From NCBI RefSeq assembly GCF_039535115.1, contig NZ_BAAAWO010000001.1:1612001-1676000 (forward strand): 64,000 nt of DNA. The letters run 5' to 3'. The position numbers were made by a program, and so were the translations under genes. Within the stretch, counting starts at the first letter, position 1. Each line of letters opens with the position of its first letter. This DNA comes from Paeniglutamicibacter sulfureus (GTDB lineage: Bacteria; Actinomycetota; Actinomycetes; Actinomycetales; Micrococcaceae). The notes under the pieces are model-generated. The model ran no database searches. It was given only the letters and a program-made list of their open reading frames with translations, and was not told where the DNA came from. This document shows positions 60,197 to 64,000 of the stretch, one piece after another.

Positions 60197-61186
60197 TTAT
60201 GCAACCTCGGTCTTTCGAGCCATCTTTGCCGCGTATGCCGCGGCAGCTTCGCGCACCCAGGCGCCTTCATTGTGTGCATCGCGGCGGCGCTGCAGGCGCT
60301 GCGCGTTGCAGGGCCCGTTGCCGGCGATGACTGCCTTGAACTCAACCCAGTCCAGGTCCATGTGCTTCCACGTCCCGGATTCCTCGTCAAAGCGCAGCTC
60401 GGGGTCCGGCAGGGTCAGACCCAGCACCTTGACCTGCTCGACGATCATGCCGACGAAGCGTTGGCGCAATTCGTCGTTGGAGAACCGCTTGATCTTCCAC
60501 GCGGTGGACTGGCCCGAGTTCGGGGAGTCGGAATCCGGCGGACCGAACATCATCAGGGACGGGGCGTAGAACCGGTTGATGGCGTCCTGCGCCATCTTCT
60601 TCTGCGCTTCGGTGCCGTTGGCCAGCTCGAGCAGGATCTCAAAACCCTGGCGCTGGTGGAAGGATTCCTCCTTGCAGATGCGCACCATGGCCCGGCCGTA
60701 GGGGCCGTAGGAGGCGCGGCACAGCGGGACCTGGTTGGCGATGGCGGCGCCGTCGACCAGCCAGCCGATGGCGCCCATGTCGGCCCAGGAGCGTGCCGGG
60801 TAGTTGAAGATCGAGGAGTACTTGGCCTTGCCCGTCATCAACTGGTCGTTGAGCACATCGCGCGGGGTGCCGAGGGTCTCGGTGCCCGAATACAGGTAGA
60901 GGCCGTGACCGGCTTCGTCCTGCACCTTGGCCATGAGAATGGCCTTGCGTTTGAGCGAAGGGGCCCTGGTGATCCAGTTGGCCTCCGGCTGCATGCCAAT
61001 GATTTCGGAGTGGGCGTGCTGTGACATCTGCCGCGTCAGGGTCTTGCGGTATGCCTCGGGCATCCAGTCGCGCGGTTCGATGCGGGAATCCTCGGCAATG
61101 ATCGCGTTGAAGCGATCCTGCCCTGCTTGCTCCTCAGGAGAAAGTACCGCGGATAGCGATCCGCCGCTTTCTTGCTGTGCAGCCAT
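60197..61186 (-). CDS. paaA: Phenylacetyl-CoA epoxidase catalytic subunit
   Basis: 329 residues. Di-iron ligands are seen in KVQDEAGHG (E-x-x-H) and [10 protein letters not shown] (E-x-x-H) on paired helices. It inserts oxygen into the ring of phenylacetyl-CoA. GAGGTG suits the ATG at 61186; a GTG at 61195 is an alternative. It is the first gene of the operon, behind a TetR-type operator. The ligase paaK and the later pathway genes are not in the window. Confidence 0.96.
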   Translation of the reverse strand: MAAQQESGGSLSAVLSPEEQAGQDRFNAIIAEDSRIEPRDWMPEAYRKTLTRQMSQHAHSEIIGMQPEANWITRAPSLKRKAILMAKVQDEAGHGLYLYSGTETLGTPRDVLNDQLMTGKAKYSSIFNYPARSWADMGAIGWLVDGAAIANQVPLCRASYGPYGRAMVRICKEESFHQRQGFEILLELANGTEAQKKMAQDAINRFYAPSLMMFGPPDSDSPNSGQSTAWKIKRFSNDELRQRFVGMIVEQVKVLGLTLPDPELRFDEESGTWKHMDLDWVEFKAVIAGNGPCNAQRLQRRRDAHNEGAWVREAAAAYAAKMARKTEVA

Positions 61187-61220
61187 AGTGCTCACCTCAC
61201 TGTGACAAAAAGATTATTTA

Positions 61221-61236
61221 CTGACCGTTCGTTCAG
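61221..61236. promoter_or_regulatory. PaaR-type (TetR) operator before paaA
   Basis: CTGACCGTTCGTTCAG, an imperfect dyad with CTGA/TCAG ends, 35 bases before the paaA ATG and next to the AT-rich TAAATAATCT that likely holds the -10 box. TetR-family PaaR proteins in Actinobacteria bind ACCG/CGGT-containing dyads of this sort. No paaR gene is in the window. Confidence 0.55.
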
Positions 61237-61659
61237 GATATGCGGACGAACGCCTTTTCGTCAATCGCCGCAGGACCGGAAGAAGACGCCGCAGCTCCCC
61301 GCAATGCCCGCGGCTCAGCGGACACCACCCTGCAAGCCGAGGACCGCCGCCGATCGAGCAGGGGAAGGCCGCTCGGCCGGAAAAGAGGTTTTCGGTCCAC
61401 GGAGCTACCGAAGCGGCCGGCGTCACGTTTGTGACGCGACAAGTCGCCGGCACCGTTTCACGCGTCATGAAACGCAATGGACGACGCGCCGGGGCCCTCC
61501 TGCGTGACGCAACAAGTCGTTGCGTGCCCCGCCGTGACAGACCCATGGCCAGGGGCTATCCCCTCGACGCAGAATTGACCATCCCCGGAACCCCTCCCCC
61601 TGGCGGGGCAGGAAAACAGCGGCACCAGCAGGTGCCAAGCCAGCACGGAAAGCCATCGC
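61237..61659. other. Gene-free region between paaA and the methionine-type ABC operon
   Basis: 423 bases. I see no credible gene. A 16-base sequence GTGACGC(G/A)ACAAGTCG occurs at 61431-61446 and 61504-61519. Each copy is part of a hairpin: GCGTCAC/GTGACGC around 61420-61437, and ACGCAAC/GTTGCGT around 61507-61525, with GTTTCA/TGAAAC between them (61455-61473). No riboswitch consensus is recognised. Confidence 0.5.
61431..61519. repeat. Two direct 16-bp repeats with hairpins
   Basis: GTGACGC(G/A)ACAAGTCG at 61431-61446 and 61504-61519, starts 73 bases apart, one difference. Role unknown; may be regulatory sites for the ABC importer. Confidence 0.6.
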
Positions 61660-62694
61660 ATGATCAGCCTGAAAAACCTCACCAAGGTCTACGGACACCC
61701 AGACACGTCCGTCACCGTCCTGGACAACCTGGAGATCGACGTCGCCACCGGCGAGATCCTCGCCATCGTGGGCCCCTCGGGTGCCGGAAAATCCACTTTG
61801 GCCCAGTGCATCAATCTCCTGGAACGCCCCACCTCCGGACAGGTCATCGTCAACGGCGAAGACCTGGCCCGGCTTTCGGAACGCAAGCTACGGGTCGCCC
61901 GGCGCCGCATCGGCACCATCTTCCAGTCCGCGAGCCTGCTTTCACGCCGCACCGCCGCGGAGAACATTGCCCTGCCGCTGCAGTACCTGGGCGTGACCCC
62001 GGCCGAGACAAAGGCCCGGGTCGCCGAACTGCTCGAACGCGTCGGCCTCTCCCACCGCGCCAACCACTACCCCTTCGAACTTTCCGGCGGCCAGCTCCAG
62101 CGCGTGGGCATTGCCCGCGCGCTGGCCCTGCGTCCCTCTGTACTGCTCTCCGACGAGGCGACCTCGGGGCTGGACCCGGAAACCACGCGCTCGGTCGTCT
62201 CGCTCCTGCGCCAGCTGCGCGACGACCTGGACCTGGCGGTCGTGTTCATCACCCATGAAATGGACACCGTGCTGCACGTGGCCGATTCCGCTGCCCGGCT
62301 GGAAAACGGCCGCATCACCGAACAAGGGTCACTGGTGGACCTGCTCACCGACCACGACTCGGCCCTGGGCCGGGCGCTGCAGCCACGGCTGTCCCCCGCC
62401 GATCCCGGGGCAGGTTCGCGGGCATGGCACGTGACCTACGATTCACGCACCGTCCCGGCGGATTGGTTGCAACGCGTCTCTGCCGACCTCGGCGAGCCGG
62501 TGGCCTTGCTGGCCGCCACCATCCAAAGCATCGACGGGACCAGCACCGGCAACGCCACCGTGGGGCTGCGCGCCCCCGAGCCGCTGGCAGCCGCGGCGTT
62601 TACCCGCCACGGCCTGCGCGCGGTTCCCCGCGAAGCCGCCGCCCCCGCGGTCCAGCCCGCACCACGAATCACGGAGGAGCTCCAATGGGCCTAG
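61660..62694 (+). CDS. metN: Methionine ABC transporter ATP-binding protein
   Basis: 344 residues. Walker A GPSGAGKST at 38-46, signature LSGGQLQR, Walker B SVLLSDEATSGLD (Ser in place of the usual Phe/Cys before DEAT), switch histidine in FITHEMD. A C-terminal NIL-type domain (about residues 255-325) is the methionine-sensing regulatory part of MetN. It should power import of methionine or a related compound. Its end overlaps the permease start by ten bases. Confidence 0.93.
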   Translation: MISLKNLTKVYGHPDTSVTVLDNLEIDVATGEILAIVGPSGAGKSTLAQCINLLERPTSGQVIVNGEDLARLSERKLRVARRRIGTIFQSASLLSRRTAAENIALPLQYLGVTPAETKARVAELLERVGLSHRANHYPFELSGGQLQRVGIARALALRPSVLLSDEATSGLDPETTRSVVSLLRQLRDDLDLAVVFITHEMDTVLHVADSAARLENGRITEQGSLVDLLTDHDSALGRALQPRLSPADPGAGSRAWHVTYDSRTVPADWLQRVSADLGEPVALLAATIQSIDGTSTGNATVGLRAPEPLAAAAFTRHGLRAVPREAAAPAVQPAPRITEELQWA

Positions 62695-63404
62695 GCATTC
62701 CTGCCGCGGTGCAGATCCGCGCACTGTCCGACACTCCCCTGCCCGAGCTTCCGGCGCTGCTGGTGCCGGCACTCGGCGAGACCCTGGCCATGGTCGGCAT
62801 CGTCATGCTCATCGTCGTCGCCCTGGGCACGCCGATCGCCGTGGCGCTGCACAACATGGCACCCGGCGGGCTCTATGAGCACCGGGGCACCTACTCGGTG
62901 CTGAGCTGGATCGTGAACATCGGCAGGTCGCTGCCGTTCCTGGTGCTGATGGCCGCGATCGTCCCGTTCACCCGTTTCGTCACCGGCACCAACATCGGCA
63001 TTGCCGCCGCCGTGGTGCCCATGTCATTGGCCGGCATCCCGTTCTTCGCCAGGCTCGTGGAGAACTGTTTGCGCGACGTCCCGCGCTCTGTCACCGCCGC
63101 GGCGCGCGCCTCGGGCGGCTCGCCGCTGCAGATCATCCGCAGCGCGCAGCTGGGCGAAGCCGTTCCCGCCATCCTGGGCGGGCTGACCATCAACACCATC
63201 GCCATGATCGAATACTCGGCCATCGCCGGCACCATCGGCGCCGGCGGGATTGGCTACGTCGCGGTCACCTATGGTTACCAGCGCTTCGACCAGACCGTCA
63301 TGCTCGCCACGGTGATCCTGCTGATCGCGCTGGTCACCATCGTCCAGCTCACCGGCGACGCCCTGGTGCGGGCGACGACCCCGCACCTGCGCCGCCGGGC
63401 CTAG
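62685..63404 (+). CDS. metI: Methionine ABC transporter permease
   Basis: 239 residues with about five helices of the MetI family. Segments GRSLPFLVLMAAIVPFTR and AARASGGSPLQIIRSAQLGEA (the EAA loop) are typical. GGAGGAGCTCCA before the ATG is a strong ribosome site within the end of metN. With metN and the next gene it forms a complete importer. Confidence 0.94.
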   Translation: MGLGIPAAVQIRALSDTPLPELPALLVPALGETLAMVGIVMLIVVALGTPIAVALHNMAPGGLYEHRGTYSVLSWIVNIGRSLPFLVLMAAIVPFTRFVTGTNIGIAAAVVPMSLAGIPFFARLVENCLRDVPRSVTAAARASGGSPLQIIRSAQLGEAVPAILGGLTINTIAMIEYSAIAGTIGAGGIGYVAVTYGYQRFDQTVMLATVILLIALVTIVQLTGDALVRATTPHLRRRA

Positions 63405-63491
63405 CCAATACGGCGCCCACCCACGCATTCCCCCTTTGTCTCTTCTAGCAACACTCATCCGTTCACTCCCGCGCCCGAAAGGCAGTTCCAC

Positions 63492-64000
63492 ATGACCATC
63501 ACCGACCCCAAGACCGCCACCGGGCCCGAGTCCCACGGCTTCACCATCCAAAAGAAAAAGAAGTGGCCCTGGACCCTTGGCGCCATCGCCCTCGCCGGAG
63601 CCATTGCTGCCGCAGCGATCATCAGTTCCAACGCCGGGGACAAGTCGCCGAACACCGTTGCCGGAGCCACGCTCACGGTCGTCACAGCGGAAGGCAACCA
63701 CGCCGAGCAGGCGCTGGTGAACTTCGTGGCGGAGGAAATCGCCCCCAAGTACGGCATCAAGGTGGCCTTCAAGGGATTGGCCGATTCGACCACGCTGAAC
63801 CGCGCGGTATCCACCGGCGAGGTCGCCGGAACGATTTACCAGCACAAGCTTTGGCTCTCCCAGGTGCTCGAGGCCAATCCCGACTTCAAGCTCGCAGCGG
63901 CCACGCCGGTGTTCCGCTGGGGCTTCGGGATCTGGAGCGCGAAGTACCAGTCGATCGACGAGATCCCCAACGGGGCAACCATCTCCCTGTACTCCGACCC
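63492..64000 (+). CDS. metQ: MetQ/NlpA-type substrate-binding protein (cut by window end)
   Basis: The first 169 residues are visible. The mature region begins VAGATLTVVTAEGNHAEQALVNF and includes YQHKLWLSQ, both typical of MetQ/NlpA proteins. The N-terminus is unusual: a polar start, a KKKKWPW basic patch, then one hydrophobic helix (about 27-46) with no lipobox cysteine, so the protein should be anchored by an uncleaved helix or cleaved by ordinary signal peptidase. AAAGG precedes the ATG. The 3-prime part is outside the window. Confidence 0.9.
   Translation, partial: MTITDPKTATGPESHGFTIQKKKKWPWTLGAIALAGAIAAAAIISSNAGDKSPNTVAGATLTVVTAEGNHAEQALVNFVAEEIAPKYGIKVAFKGLADSTTLNRAVSTGEVAGTIYQHKLWLSQVLEANPDFKLAAATPVFRWGFGIWSAKYQSIDEIPNGATISLYSD

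Noticed and set aside
61214..61546. Minus-strand frame of 110 codons between paaA and metN
   Set aside because: Arg- and Ala-rich, no ribosome site, and it runs through the hairpin repeats.
61237..61659. SAM riboswitch before the methionine-type importer
   Set aside because: I could not find the conserved core of SAM-I, SAM-II or SAM-IV types by eye; only simple hairpins and a repeat are present.

Overview
The window comes from a high-GC Gram-positive chromosome, most likely a member of the Micrococcaceae (Arthrobacter, Glutamicibacter or Paeniglutamicibacter group). This rests on the strongly GC-biased third codon positions, frequent GTG and TTG starts, a menaquinone pathway, a phenylacetate operon, a Lrp-linked branched-chain keto acid dehydrogenase operon, a MetS/MetP-type transporter, and many TANNNT -10 boxes placed six to seven bases before start codons. 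The family-level placement is inference. I see no prophage, insertion sequence, CRISPR array or rRNA. The window reads as core or near-core chromosome.

Layout. Positions 1-5000, all on the minus strand, hold an MFS exporter cut by the window edge, a HadA/HadB-like MaoC dehydratase pair, a small membrane protein, a DUF2797 protein and a MinD-like ATPase with a very long Ala/Pro/Lys linker. Positions 5000-7200 hold two DedA proteins and three tRNAs, including two identical tRNA-Thr(GGT) copies. Positions 7300-13500 hold a DUF6226 protein, a cold-shock type DEAD-box helicase with a structured leader, a MOSC protein, a membrane protein preceded by a 12-codon leader peptide, and an amidohydrolase. 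Positions 13500-18600 hold cystathionine beta-synthase and a cystathionine gamma-synthase-type enzyme (trans-sulfuration), an AlkA-like glycosylase, thioredoxin and tRNA-Tyr. Positions 18700-23700 hold a YajQ protein, an HtpX protease, an MFS exporter, and a Fur-family regulator followed by catalase with a near-perfect dyad operator. Positions 23800-32500 hold an FprA-type ferredoxin reductase, RarD, a GABA aminotransferase, an NSS transporter with its 45-residue partner, a divergent PucR regulator, an SMI1/KNR4 protein and a HIT hydrolase.

Positions 32500-44000 are a menaquinone neighbourhood: a long-chain polyprenyl diphosphate synthase (side chain), menG, menF, menD and menC, interrupted by a polar amino acid ABC transporter and a Tat-exported PhoX phosphatase. 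menB, menE and menA are not in the window. Positions 44000-47500 hold a PAP2 phosphatase, an MFS protein, an MBL-fold hydrolase and a 66-residue protein. Positions 47500-52000 hold the E1-alpha/E1-beta/E2 dehydrogenase operon with a divergent Lrp regulator and no local E3. Positions 52000-56300 hold an esterase, an unknown protein, another MFS protein and a two-gene membrane-protein/XRE operon with a pair of matching operators. Positions 56400-61200 are the phenylacetyl-CoA epoxidase operon paaABCDE with an enoyl-CoA hydratase, behind a TetR-type operator. Positions 61600-64000 begin a methionine-type ABC importer (ATPase, permease, and a binding protein cut by the window end).

The most interesting signals are regulatory: widespread leaderless promoters, a leaderless mini-ORF coupled to a membrane protein gene, the paired XRE operators, the Fur dyad before the catalase, and a possible long-range stem in the deaD leader. 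I did not find a convincing new multi-gene defence or biosynthetic system.
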